DNA from: Hyphomicrobiales bacterium
Lineage (GTDB): Bacteria; Pseudomonadota; Alphaproteobacteria; Rhizobiales; Rhizobiaceae
Reading direction: 5' to 3'
DNA length: 64,000 nt
NCBI GenBank assembly: GCA_900471605.1
Contig: UCEY01000043.1
Coordinates: 1-64,000, forward strand
The translations under genes and the position numbers were made by a program. How positions within the stretch are numbered: the stretch's first letter is position 1; each line of letters opens with the position of its first letter. The notes under the pieces were generated by a model. The model made no database searches, was not told the origin of the DNA, and worked only from the letters and a program-made list of their open reading frames with translations. Below are positions 19,864 through 29,557 of this stretch, piece after piece.

Positions 19864-20640
19864 TCACGCGGCAAGAGCAAGAGTGGCGAGCATGGCGATC
19901 TCGCTCAATTGTTGGGTAGCGCCGATCGTATCGCCCGTGTGGCCGCCGAGCTTGCGGGCCACGAACCGGGTGAAGCCGAACCCGGCGAGCGCCGCCGCGA
20001 CCAGCGCCAACAGAACCTTCGGCAGGCCGAGAACGGGGACGAGCAGGACGAGCGCGACGGCCGCCCCGGTGAACAGCGCGACATTGCGGGCGCCGTCTTC
20101 CGGAAAGCCGGCGCCGGCCGCCACTCCGCCTTCTCGGGCTGACGGCAGCGCGCGCCAATGGGCCACCATGAGGGCACGGCTGACGGCCGCAACGGCAAGG
20201 ACGGCGAGCGCCGCCGTGACGGCATCCTGCCGAAACAGCGCGGCAAGCGCTGCGGCGCGCAAGGCAAACGTCAGCACGAGCGCTACGACGCCGTAGGCGC
20301 CGACGCGGCTGTCCTTCATGATATGAAGCGCATGCTCCCTGTCCCGCCCGCCGCCAAGGCCGTCCGCCGTGTCGGCAAGCCCGTCCTCGTGCAGCGCGCC
20401 GGTCAGAAGCGTCAGCAGGGCAAGCGTCAACAGGCTGACCAGCAGCGGATCGCCGGACTGCAGGACGACGAGAACGAGCGCCGGGAGGGCCGCGACGATC
20501 AGTCCCGCGAGGGGAAAAGCCCGCACCGCCCGCGAGATCGTGCCGTCATGGCCGCGGAAGAATCGGTCCGGCACCGGCAGGCGGCTGAGGAACCCGACAG
20601 AGCGGGCGAGGTCGGCGATGAAATCCGTCGCGTTTGGCAG
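19864..20640 (-). CDS. cobS: Adenosylcobinamide-GDP ribazoletransferase (cobalamin synthase), CTG start
   Basis: Inner-membrane enzyme of the last cobalamin step, joining adenosylcobinamide-GDP and alpha-ribazole (phosphate). Named CobV in some alphaproteobacterial schemes. The frame shows ARSVGFLSRLPVP, LHEDGLADTADGLGGG, MKDSRVGAYG and a polytopic C-terminal half. The N-terminus needed by the family extends past the first GTG (20574). No ATG, GTG or TTG is available in frame, but a CTG at 20640 sits five bases after GGAGG (20650-20646), giving 258 residues, a normal length. I therefore choose CTG. It is divergent from cobT and heads an operon with DUF1289 and the protease. Confidence 0.85.
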   Translation of the reverse strand: MPNATDFIADLARSVGFLSRLPVPDRFFRGHDGTISRAVRAFPLAGLIVAALPALVLVVLQSGDPLLVSLLTLALLTLLTGALHEDGLADTADGLGGGRDREHALHIMKDSRVGAYGVVALVLTFALRAAALAALFRQDAVTAALAVLAVAAVSRALMVAHWRALPSAREGGVAAGAGFPEDGARNVALFTGAAVALVLLVPVLGLPKVLLALVAAALAGFGFTRFVARKLGGHTGDTIGATQQLSEIAMLATLALAA

Positions 20641-20750
20641 TTGTTCCTCCGTGCTTACCCGATTATGAGTTTGCGCACAGAAGCGCGATTTGCGGGGAAA
20701 GACAAGTTTTCCTGCCGCGATACCAGAGCGAGCTACAAGAGAGACTTTCC

Positions 20751-21770
20751 ATGAGCGTGAGCGGCCTGCCTTTCGACGATTTCCGTGCCCTGCTGCAGAA
20801 CCTTCCGGGTCCCGATCCGCGGGCGCTGGTGGCGGCGCGCGAGCGCGACGCGCAGCTCACCAAGCCGCCGGGCGCCCTGGGACGTCTCGAGGAGATCGCC
20901 TTCTGGCTGGCCGCCTGGACTGGCCGGGCGCCGGCCGTCAACCGGCCGCTGGTGGCGATCTTCGCCGGCAATCACGGCGTGACGCGGCACGGGGTCACAC
21001 CCTTCCCCTCGTCGGTGACCCAGCAGATGGTCGAGAACTTTGCGGCCGGCGGCGCTGCCATCAACCAGATCTGCGTCACCCATGATCTCGGCCTGAAGAT
21101 CTTCGACCTGGCGCTCGATTACCCGACCGGCGACATCACCAGCGAGGCGGCCCTTTCCGAGCGCGACTGCGCGGCGACCATGGCCTTCGGCATGGAGGCG
21201 ATCGCCGGCGGCACCGATCTTCTGTGCATCGGCGAAATGGGCATCGGCAACACGACGATCGCCGCCGCCATCAACCTCGCGCTTTATGGCGGCGAGGCGG
21301 AGGACTGGGTCGGCCCGGGCACCGGTTCGCATGGCGAATTCATGGAGCGCAAGATCGCCGCGGTGAAGGCGGCGGTCGAGTTCCACAAGGACCACCTGAA
21401 CGATCCGCTGGAAATCCTGCGCCGCCTCGGCGGCCGCGAGATTGCCGCGATCGCCGGCGCCATCCTTGCCGCCCGTGTCGAGAAGATCCCGGTCCTGCTC
21501 GACGGCTATGTGGTGACGGCGGCAGCCTCGATCCTCAAGGCCGCCAACCCGGCAGCGCTCGACCACTGCCTGATCGGTCATGTCTCCGGCGAGCCGGGAC
21601 ACCTGCGAGCCATCGAACAGCTCGGCAAGACGCCGCTTCTGGCACTCGGCATGCGGCTCGGCGAGGGAACGGGCGCAGCACTTGCCGCCGGCATCGTCAA
21701 GGCGGCGGCGGCCTGCCATTCCGGCATGGCGACCTTCGAACAGGCCGGCGTCAGCAACAAGAGCCACTGA
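20751..21770 (+). CDS. cobT: Nicotinate-nucleotide--dimethylbenzimidazole phosphoribosyltransferase
   Basis: Cytoplasmic enzyme of 339 residues making alpha-ribazole phosphate from dimethylbenzimidazole and nicotinate mononucleotide for the lower ligand of cobalamin; called CobU in the Pseudomonas denitrificans naming. Family motifs: LTKPPGALGRLEEIA, FAGNHGVTRHGVTPFPSSVT, GEMGIGNTT, LLDGYVVTAAA, HVSGEPGH and MRLGEGTGAA, where the two Glu of GEMG and GEGT correspond to catalytic positions. Start ATG 20751 follows AAGAGAGA. It is divergent from cobS and six bases upstream of dgkA. Confidence 0.96.
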   Translation: MSVSGLPFDDFRALLQNLPGPDPRALVAARERDAQLTKPPGALGRLEEIAFWLAAWTGRAPAVNRPLVAIFAGNHGVTRHGVTPFPSSVTQQMVENFAAGGAAINQICVTHDLGLKIFDLALDYPTGDITSEAALSERDCAATMAFGMEAIAGGTDLLCIGEMGIGNTTIAAAINLALYGGEAEDWVGPGTGSHGEFMERKIAAVKAAVEFHKDHLNDPLEILRRLGGREIAAIAGAILAARVEKIPVLLDGYVVTAAASILKAANPAALDHCLIGHVSGEPGHLRAIEQLGKTPLLALGMRLGEGTGAALAAGIVKAAAACHSGMATFEQAGVSNKSH

Positions 21771-21776
21771 GCCCGA

Positions 21777-22169
21777 ATGGAAAAGACGCCGGTCGACAGC
21801 AATATCGAAAGGGCGACCGGCATCCGCCGGGTGGTGGCAGCATTCCGCTATTCCATGCAGGGCCTGACGCGCCTGTGGCAGGAGGAGGCCTTTCGCCACG
21901 AGCTGATCGCCGGCGCGGCCGGTGTCTTGCTGTTCGCGCTGGTCGGCGCCAGCGCGCTCGACTATTTCGTGTTCGCCATCCTGATGCTGGTGCTGTTTGC
22001 GGTCGAATCGCTGAATACCGCGATCGAGGAACTGGTCGACCGCATCTCGCCGGAAATCTCCACCGTCGGCCGCCACGCCAAGGATCTCGGCTCCTTCGCG
22101 GTCTTCTGCCTGCTCTGCGCCAACGGATTTTTCGCGCTTTATGTAGTGGTCAGGAGCGTGTGGACGTGA
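21777..22169 (+). CDS. dgkA: Diacylglycerol kinase, prokaryotic DgkA type
   Basis: Integral membrane kinase of 130 residues that phosphorylates diacylglycerol with ATP, recycling lipid from membrane-derived glucan synthesis. Three membrane helices after an amphipathic N-terminus. The signature EEAFRHEL and VESLNTAIEELVDRIS, with the Glu and Asn residues that bind metal-ATP, are intact. Six bases separate it from cobT, so it is probably co-transcribed, though no functional link is evident. Confidence 0.95.
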   Translation: MEKTPVDSNIERATGIRRVVAAFRYSMQGLTRLWQEEAFRHELIAGAAGVLLFALVGASALDYFVFAILMLVLFAVESLNTAIEELVDRISPEISTVGRHAKDLGSFAVFCLLCANGFFALYVVVRSVWT

Positions 22170-22178
22170 GGTTGGCGA

Positions 22179-22457
22179 TTACTGTTGGATTTTGCGAGAC
22201 GTATGGCGGAAGCGCTGAACTATGATTTCGCCGGCGCCAACGCGGTAGTAAACCGTGTAGGGATAAGGTTTCAGAAAGAAGCGGCGGGTATTTTTTCTTG
22301 GAGTGGTGCTTCCCGCGAACGGTTGCTCGCTCAAGAACATAAGCGCGCCGCGGATGCGTGCAGCGACATTGTCTGCACCTTGCGGAGAGTGGCTGCCGAT
22401 ATAGGAGATCGCCTCGTCGATTTCACGGAGAGCTCTGGTCGTGTATCGAAGCTTCAC
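22179..22457 (-). CDS. RelE/ParE-family toxin
   Basis: Toxin of about 92 residues with the ParE fold pattern: LRYTTRALREIDEAISYIG, then KPYPYTVYYRV and IIVQRFRHTSRK at the C-terminus. I choose the GTG at 22457 because it overlaps the antitoxin TGA as GTGA; a GTG at 22475 would add six residues. ParE proteins poison DNA gyrase and RelE relatives cut mRNA; the sequence does not decide which. Convergent with dgkA, nine bases apart. Confidence 0.9.
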   Translation of the reverse strand: MKLRYTTRALREIDEAISYIGSHSPQGADNVAARIRGALMFLSEQPFAGSTTPRKNTRRFFLKPYPYTVYYRVGAGEIIVQRFRHTSRKIQQ

Positions 22458-22684
22458 AGGCCGTACTTTGCCCACATGGCGCGGACCTCTTCCTCGGTCG
22501 CAATCTCCCCGCGTTCGATCTCCCGATCAGCCTCTTCCAGGTCAGCCTCTTCCTCCGGCGTAAGCTGATAGACGGCTCCGTCGTCCTCACCCATGAGCCT
22601 CAGAAGAATACCCGCGATCTCATCCTGCATTTCGGCAGGAAGTTCCCTGGCTGCTTCGATGGCGCGGTCGAGAAGTTTGGTCAT
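22454..22684 (-). CDS. Antitoxin of the ParE-like module
   Basis: Antitoxin of 76 residues (MTKLLDRAIEAARELPAEMQ...), a helix-rich acidic protein of the short addiction-module family often paired with RelE/ParE toxins. A C-terminal helix with ADREIERGEIATEEEVRAMW ends the protein. Start ATG 22684. Overlap with the toxin (GTGA) indicates coupled translation. It should bind and inhibit the toxin; autoregulation is expected but I see no clear operator. Confidence 0.85.
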   Translation of the reverse strand: MTKLLDRAIEAARELPAEMQDEIAGILLRLMGEDDGAVYQLTPEEEADLEEADREIERGEIATEEEVRAMWAKYGL

Positions 22685-22732
22685 GGCGGCAGTATGCACG
22701 CAAATCGGCCGGTGCAAAAGAGGTCGATCGCC

Positions 22733-24268
<1,536 letters not shown>

Positions 24269-24388
24269 GGCCACTGAACTGATACCCCGGGTGTTGAGAG
24301 AATATGTCCAAAACCTTAAGAGAGTACTGCCGGGAAAGGTTTTGTTTGCCATTTTCCTGAAGCTTCCGTTTTCCAATAAGGCTGGATT

Positions 24389-24955
24389 GTGGCCAGAACG
24401 TTCAGGATTTTTCGCGATGGCGCGTTTCTCGTGGCCTTCTTCATCCTTCTGGTGCTGATCGCCGCCAAGCTGGACGAGGCAGCTGACAGCGTCGTGCATG
24501 GCCCGTTCCATGTGATCGACGGCGATACGCTCTCGGCGGGCGGGGAGCGGTTGCGGCTGCAGGGCATGGATGCGCCGGAGCTCGACCAGACCTGTGAGGA
24601 CGGCCGCGGCAAGCCCTGGGCCTGCGGGGACGAGGCAAGACGGTTGCTGATACGGCTCGTCGGGAATGGCGAGGTCGAGTGCCTCGGCCGCGAGCGCGAC
24701 AAATATCATCGGCTTCTGGTGCGCTGCCATTCGGGTGCGACGAGCATCAACGGGGCGCTGGTAAGGCAAGGCCTCGCCATCGCCTCGGGACGCTATGCCG
24801 AGGAACAGGAGACGGCGCGGCGCGAACGGCAGGGGCTGTGGGCCGGCCGGTTCGAAAGTCCGCGCGACTGGCGCGCCAGCCGCGGGATGATGGACGATAC
24901 GAGTTTCGTGCAGGCGTTTGCCGACTGGATGAAGCGAGTGACCGGGTGGCAATGA
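24389..24955 (+). CDS. Membrane-anchored staphylococcal-nuclease-like protein
   Basis: Protein of 188 residues, start GTG. A single N-terminal hydrophobic segment (about 13-27) anchors or exports it, followed by an SNase-like OB-fold: VIDGDTLSAGGERLRLQGMD, with the Asp of GDT and the Asp/Glu of MDAPELDQ in positions of calcium binding and catalysis, then DKYHRLLVRC and ALVRQGLAIA. The catalytic Arg pattern is partly kept. It overlaps the next gene as ATGA. Extracytoplasmic nuclease activity is inferred. Confidence 0.88.
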   Translation: MARTFRIFRDGAFLVAFFILLVLIAAKLDEAADSVVHGPFHVIDGDTLSAGGERLRLQGMDAPELDQTCEDGRGKPWACGDEARRLLIRLVGNGEVECLGRERDKYHRLLVRCHSGATSINGALVRQGLAIASGRYAEEQETARRERQGLWAGRFESPRDWRASRGMMDDTSFVQAFADWMKRVTGWQ

Positions 24956-25614
24956 GCATGGATGGCATCGTCAATGGCGAAGATATCGGCGGGCTCGCCG
25001 GCGCGATCGCGGCTTGCCGCATCTGTCGCGACGCGCCCGCGAAGGGCGAGAGCGACCGTCTGCCGCATGAGCCGCGGCCGGTCGCCGTGTTATCGAAGAC
25101 GGCGAGGGTGCTGATCGCCGGGCAGGCGCCGGGGCTTCGGGTGCACGAAAGCGGGCTGCCGTTCAACGATGCCTCGGGAAACCGGCTGCGCGACTGGATG
25201 GCGGTGACCCGCGAGGAGTTTTATGATCCGCAAAAGTTCGCGATCGTGCCGATGGGCTTCTGTTTTCCGGGCTATGACGCCAAGGGCAGCGACCTGCCGC
25301 CGCGGCTCGAATGTGCGCCGCTGTGGCGCGCCCGGGTGATTGCCGCGATGCCGCAGATCGAACTCGTTCTCGCCGTCGGCGGTTATGCGCAGGCCTGGCA
25401 TCTGGGCCGCCGCCGCAGAAAGGGCATGACGGAGACGGTCCGGAACTGGCGCGAATATCTCCTTGCCAATCAGGGGCCACGGATCCTGCCATTGCCGCAT
25501 CCCAGCTGGCGCAATACCGGCTGGCTCAAAAAGAATCCGTGGTTCGAGGCGGATTTGCTGCCGGTGCTGCGACAGCATGTGGATAGCTTGATACGTGAAA
25601 CAAATTTCGGTTAA
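24952..25614 (+). CDS. Uracil-DNA glycosylase superfamily protein
   Basis: Protein of 220 residues with the uracil-DNA glycosylase fold: motif 1 LIAGQAPGLRVHESGLPFND, a central AVGGYAQAW strand, and motif 2 LPHPSWRNTGWL. An N-terminal Cys pair (CRICRD) is present, but the four Cys of the iron-sulphur class are not all there. It is translated from an ATG overlapping the nuclease stop, suggesting joint expression. It may remove uracil or act on related substrates; exact specificity is unknown. Confidence 0.88.
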   Translation: MSMDGIVNGEDIGGLAGAIAACRICRDAPAKGESDRLPHEPRPVAVLSKTARVLIAGQAPGLRVHESGLPFNDASGNRLRDWMAVTREEFYDPQKFAIVPMGFCFPGYDAKGSDLPPRLECAPLWRARVIAAMPQIELVLAVGGYAQAWHLGRRRRKGMTETVRNWREYLLANQGPRILPLPHPSWRNTGWLKKNPWFEADLLPVLRQHVDSLIRETNFG

Positions 25615-25663
25615 CTGCCACGAATTCCGTGTATAACGAAAAATGATTTCGAAAGGGAACTGA

Positions 25664-26152
25664 ATGGACCGCCTCGATCGCAAGATCCTTCGTATTCTGC
25701 AGGAAGATTCCACTCTGGCCGTCGCGGACCTCGCGAAGAAGGTCGGTCTCTCGACCACGCCTTGCTGGCGCCGCATCCAGAAGATGGAAGAGGATGGTGT
25801 CATCCGCCGCCGCGTGGCGCTGCTCGATCCGGTCAAGGTCAACACCAAGGTCACGGTTTTCGTTTCGATCCGCACTGCCAGCCACTCGATCGAATGGCTG
25901 AAGCGGTTTTCGGAAGTGGTGGTGGATTTCCCCGAAGTGGTCGAGTTCTACCGCATGAGCGGCGACGTGGACTACCTGCTGCGCGTCGTCGTTCCGGATA
26001 TCGGCGCCTATGACGCCTTCTACAAGCGCCTGATCGCCAAGATCGAAATCCGCGACGTGTCGTCCGCCTTCGCGATGGAGCAGATCAAGTACACGACCGA
26101 ACTGCCGCTCGACTACATGATGTTGGACAACCAGAAGTCCGGCGAGGAGTAA
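25664..26152 (+). CDS. Lrp/AsnC family transcriptional regulator
   Basis: Regulator of 162 residues. N-terminal helix-turn-helix with LDRKILRILQEDSTLAVADL and GLSTTPCWRRIQKMEEDGVI, then the RAM ligand-sensing domain (VEFYRMSGDVDYLLRVVVPD). Lrp proteins respond to amino acids and bind as octamers. The gene is alone, 49 bases after the glycosylase gene, and ends at a terminator, so its targets lie elsewhere or in itself. Confidence 0.96.
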   Translation: MDRLDRKILRILQEDSTLAVADLAKKVGLSTTPCWRRIQKMEEDGVIRRRVALLDPVKVNTKVTVFVSIRTASHSIEWLKRFSEVVVDFPEVVEFYRMSGDVDYLLRVVVPDIGAYDAFYKRLIAKIEIRDVSSAFAMEQIKYTTELPLDYMMLDNQKSGEE

Positions 26153-26189
26153 TCCGCCGATTGGCGGACCGGGATCATTTTCTGGCAGG

Positions 26190-26216
26190 ACGGGCCGAGT
26201 TGAAACGGCCCGTTTT
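26190..26216 (+). terminator. Rho-independent terminator after the Lrp gene
   Basis: Stem ACGGGCC (26190-26196) / GGCCCGT (26207-26213) with a ten-base loop, then TTTT. Confidence 0.8.
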
Positions 26217-26254
26217 GTCGTATCTGGGCTTCATCGAAACAGATGGAGCGCGAC

Positions 26255-26671
26255 ATGCAGGACCAGGCCAAGACCAACAAGGCGATCGTCGGCGGATATA
26301 TAGAAGAGATCTGGAACCGCGGCATGACCGAACGGTTCGCGGATTTTTTCGCTGACGATTACGAAGAAGCCGTCTATTCACCGGCCAATGCGGAAGGACA
26401 TTGCGCCATGGTGGCGGTGCAGAAGCGCATCATGCCGGATGCGGTTTGGACGGTCGAACGTATGACCGCCGAAGGCGATGCCGTCATCTGCGAGCTGACA
26501 TTGCACGGCACGCACCAGGCGGCTTTCAAGGGTGTCGAAGCTTCCGGCAATTCCATCCGGGTCCGCGCCTACCGGACCTTCGTTTTAAAGGACGGAAAGA
26601 TCGTCCGCCATTCCGCGTTGCTCGATACCGCCGAACTGCTAAAGCAGATGCGGGGACAGCAGGCGGCTTAA
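26255..26671 (+). CDS. SnoaL-like/ester cyclase family protein
   Basis: Small cytoplasmic protein of 138 residues in the SnoaL-like, NTF2-fold group: KAIVGGYIEEIWNRGMTERF, FADDYEE, and a C-terminal half with SIRVRAYRTFVLKDGKIVRH. Members range from polyketide cyclases to uncharacterised isomerases. The ATG at 26255 has GGAG five bases away; ATG 26243 has no ribosome site. It may be co-transcribed with the AraC gene 15 bases downstream. Confidence 0.85.
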   Translation: MQDQAKTNKAIVGGYIEEIWNRGMTERFADFFADDYEEAVYSPANAEGHCAMVAVQKRIMPDAVWTVERMTAEGDAVICELTLHGTHQAAFKGVEASGNSIRVRAYRTFVLKDGKIVRHSALLDTAELLKQMRGQQAA

Positions 26672-26686
26672 ATAAGTCCGGCAGCG

Positions 26687-27439
26687 ATGGCGACGATTTC
26701 TCATGCCTATCATCGGATCTTTGACGAACCTTTCGAGATCGAACGGGCCTTCGATGCCGATTACCTCCTCTATGCTTCAGCCGGCACCTTCATTCTCGAT
26801 ATCGGCGACCGCCGCTGGATCCTGCCGCCGCAAAGGGCGGCGCTGATCGCGCGGGGAACGGTGATTGCCGTTCGCAGCAAGGGGGCGGCCACGGCGTCCT
26901 CCGTACTCTTCGGCGACGGGGAATTCGGGACGCCGCTGTCGGCCTGCCGGGTCTTCGGCCTATCGGAACTGGCGCGGCAGATGATCCTGTATGTCATGCG
27001 CTGGGATGCCGGGCGTGATGCGGCTGACGGAGCCGCGAACGCCTTCTTCAGGGCACTCGCCTCCGCTGCGGAGGAACTGGCCGCCGAGGAAGACGAGACG
27101 TGGCTGCCGAAACCGCAGTCGCCGGGCATGGCGGTCGCCGTCGACCGGATGCTGGAGCAGCTCGACCGGGATCTTGATTTCGGTGCCCTGGCGGAGGCTG
27201 CCCGCCTTTCGGAACGGACGTTGTCACGGCGCTTCGATGCGGAGCTCGGCATGAGTTTTCGCGATTTTCGGCATCGGGCGCGGATGGTGAAGGCCAAGGA
27301 GATGCTGCTTGCCGGGCGGGAACCGATAACGGAAATCGGCCTTGCCTGCGGGTTCGAAAGCACGAGTTCCTTCATCAAGGCGTTTCGGACGTTTGCGGGC
27401 GCGACGCCGCGTCAGTATCGGATGGGGAAAGCCGGCTAA
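26687..27439 (+). CDS. AraC family transcriptional regulator
   Basis: Regulator of 250 residues. The N-terminal part resembles a cupin ligand domain (LLYASAGTFILDIGDRRWIL, PPQRAALIARGT). The C-terminal part is a double helix-turn-helix: LDFGALAEAARLSERTLSRR and ITEIGLACGFESTSSFIKAF, ending GATPRQYR. It follows the SnoaL-like gene closely and may control it. Its last four bases overlap the convergent alkylation-repair gene. Confidence 0.93.
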   Translation: MATISHAYHRIFDEPFEIERAFDADYLLYASAGTFILDIGDRRWILPPQRAALIARGTVIAVRSKGAATASSVLFGDGEFGTPLSACRVFGLSELARQMILYVMRWDAGRDAADGAANAFFRALASAAEELAAEEDETWLPKPQSPGMAVAVDRMLEQLDRDLDFGALAEAARLSERTLSRRFDAELGMSFRDFRHRARMVKAKEMLLAGREPITEIGLACGFESTSSFIKAFRTFAGATPRQYRMGKAG

Positions 27440-28125
27440 GCCTTCAGCCGCGCCAGAAGCTTCTCGCCCGACAATTCCTTGACGGCATCCTTGCCGATCC
27501 AGCGGGCGGTCTTGTCCGGCGAGGCCGCGAGCTTTTCGGAGAGCGCCAGGGCAGGGGCGTGGCAGGCGCGGCTGCGTTTGCCGATATTGCGGAGCGCCCA
27601 GTTGACCGCCTTTTTCACGAAATTGCGCGGGTCGCCGGATTGCGCCTCGATCAGCGGCAGATAGGCGATGAACGTGCCGTCCGGCTCCTTCTTACGGTGC
27701 ACGGCGGCACCGGCGATCATCGCAAACGCGGTGCGGCGGATAAATTCGCGATCGTCCGCGGCGAAATCCGCGACGAGCTGCTGCCAGAACGGCGTCTCGG
27801 TAAAAAGGTCGGCGGCCGTGTCGACGATTTCCCAGGAGACAAAATCCTCCGACCAGCCGCGTGCCTCGGCAGGCGTCAGCGATGCGGGATCGGCGGTGTA
27901 GATCGCCAGCATGCGCGCCTCGCGAATGCCGGTGCGCCAGAGGTCCAGCGCCCGGCCGTGATCGCGTTTGACGATCCGGGCGATCTTCTGCATCTCGGGA
28001 TTGGAAATGCCGATCGCCCGGTCGGTGACGATGCCGAACCGGGACATGCCGGAAATATTCTCCTCCGAGCGCAGCGTTTCGAGATGCGCGACGATCCCGG
28101 CGACGTCGGAGGAGGGGCCGATCAT
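27436..28125 (-). CDS. DNA alkylation repair protein, AlkD-like
   Basis: HEAT-repeat-like DNA glycosylase of 229 residues. Segments RFGIVTDRAIGISNPEMQKI, DLWRTGIREARMLAIY, WSEDFVSWEIVDTAADL and KKAVNWALRNIGKRS follow the AlkD fold, which removes alkylated purines without base flipping. The gene is seven bases after the dehydrogenase gene, so they share a transcript. It converges on the AraC gene. Confidence 0.93.
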   Translation of the reverse strand: MIGPSSDVAGIVAHLETLRSEENISGMSRFGIVTDRAIGISNPEMQKIARIVKRDHGRALDLWRTGIREARMLAIYTADPASLTPAEARGWSEDFVSWEIVDTAADLFTETPFWQQLVADFAADDREFIRRTAFAMIAGAAVHRKKEPDGTFIAYLPLIEAQSGDPRNFVKKAVNWALRNIGKRSRACHAPALALSEKLAASPDKTARWIGKDAVKELSGEKLLARLKA

Positions 28126-28132
28126 GGCCGGA

Positions 28133-29005
28133 CTATTTCTTTTCCAGCCGCGCCAGCAGCGAGGACGTGTCCCAGCGCTTGCCGCCCATCGCCTGCACGT
28201 CGCCGTAGAACTGGTCGACGAGTGCCGTGACCGGCAGCTTGGCGCCGTTGCGGCGGGCTTCGGTCAGCACGATATCGAGATCCTTGCGCATCCAGTCGAC
28301 CGCGAAGCCGAAATCGTATTTGCCGGCATTCATGGTCTTGTAGCGGTTCTCCATCTGCCAGGAACCGGCCGCGCCCTTGGAAATCACCTCGATGACCTTT
28401 TCGATGTCGAGGCCGGCCTGCTTGCCGAAATGGATCGATTCCGCCAGCCCCTGGACGAGGCCGGCAATGCAGATCTGGTTCATCATCTTGGTGAGCTGGC
28501 CGGCGCCGGCCGGGCCCATGAGGCCGACCATGCGGGCATAGGCGTCGATCACCGGCTTTGCCTTGTCGAAGGTCGCCTCGTCGCCGCCGCACATCACGGT
28601 CAGCACGCCGTTTTCTGCGCCCGCCTGGCCGCCGGAGACCGGAGCGTCGATGAAGCCGATTCCCTTTTCCCGTGCCGCGGCATCGAGCTCGCGGGCGACT
28701 TCGGCGCTGGCGGTGGTGTTGTCGATCAGGATCGAGCCCGGTTTCATGCCGGCGAGAACGCCGGTTTCGGTGATCGTCACCGAGCGGAGATCGTCGTCAT
28801 TGCCGACGCAGACGAACACGAAGTCGGCATCCCTGGCTGCTTCGGCCGGCGTCGCGGCGGCCTTGCCGCCGAACTTCGTCGCCCAGTCCTCGGCTTTGGC
28901 GGCGGTGCGGTTATAGACCGTCACGTCATGGCCGCCCTTGACCTTGAGATGCCCGGCCATCGGATAACCCATCACCCCGAGACCGATGAATGCCACTTTC
29001 GCCAT
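28133..29005 (-). CDS. NAD(P)-dependent beta-hydroxyacid dehydrogenase
   Basis: Oxidoreductase of 290 residues of the 3-hydroxyisobutyrate dehydrogenase/tartronate semialdehyde reductase family. The Rossmann motif is VAFIGLGVMGYPMAGHL, the substrate-binding signature IDAPVSGGQAGAENG, and the catalytic Lys lies in AGQLTKMMNQ. The start ATG 29005 begins exactly at the Rossmann fold. Upstream of AlkD-like gene in one transcript. Substrate among the family cannot be fixed by sequence alone. Confidence 0.93.
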   Translation of the reverse strand: MAKVAFIGLGVMGYPMAGHLKVKGGHDVTVYNRTAAKAEDWATKFGGKAAATPAEAARDADFVFVCVGNDDDLRSVTITETGVLAGMKPGSILIDNTTASAEVARELDAAAREKGIGFIDAPVSGGQAGAENGVLTVMCGGDEATFDKAKPVIDAYARMVGLMGPAGAGQLTKMMNQICIAGLVQGLAESIHFGKQAGLDIEKVIEVISKGAAGSWQMENRYKTMNAGKYDFGFAVDWMRKDLDIVLTEARRNGAKLPVTALVDQFYGDVQAMGGKRWDTSSLLARLEKK

Positions 29006-29144
29006 GCTGAACCTCCACGATTTTGTTGGGCAGAGGATTAGAGCAAAGCGGCCCTGCGGAAAAGCGCAGTTCGGCGAAAAGCGCAGATTTCGATCGGCGG
29101 TTCTGTTGGCCGGACGCTGAAAATTGCCAACGACTGGGCGGGGC

Positions 29145-29555
29145 TCAGAACGGCTTGATGACCGCGAGCGCGACGATGACGACCACCGAGCCGAGGACGA
29201 TCGGCAGGCCGGCACGCACGAAGGCCGGCGGGTCGAGATGCGGATCGGCTTCCATGCGGCGCATCCAGGCGCCCTGCATGCCGTGCAGCGCCGACAGCAT
29301 GAGGACGATCAGGAATTTGAAGCCGAACCAGCCGGACGTATAGAAGCCGTAGCCGAAGGCGAGCCAGAGGCCGAACAGCCAGGCGCCGCCGAGGGCCGCG
29401 GTGGTGACGGTACGGTCGTATTTCCTGAGCGCGGAGATCACGCCGGTGCGGATGGTCGGCGGCACCATGCCGATGACGAAGGCATTGATCAGCATGCCGC
29501 CGATCAGCAGGAAGTCGGAAAGGATGTGCAGGGCCTTGATGACGAAATAAAGCAT
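29145..29555 (-). CDS. CopD-family membrane protein
   Basis: Protein of 136 residues with four membrane segments. LYFVIKALHILSDFLLIGGM with a His in helix 1, LRKYDRTVTTAALGGAWLFG and the segment around SALHGMQGAW fit the CopD-like family, which includes haem-related HemJ. Start ATG 29555 is two bases downstream of the DinB gene stop, so the two genes are one operon. Function is uncertain. Confidence 0.78.
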   Translation of the reverse strand: MLYFVIKALHILSDFLLIGGMLINAFVIGMVPPTIRTGVISALRKYDRTVTTAALGGAWLFGLWLAFGYGFYTSGWFGFKFLIVLMLSALHGMQGAWMRRMEADPHLDPPAFVRAGLPIVLGSVVVIVALAVIKPF

Positions 29556-29557
29556 GG

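Noticed and set aside
20641-20750. Cobalamin riboswitch before cobT or cobS
   Set aside because: The 110-base divergent gap is too short for the usual element and shows no B12-box-like sequence.
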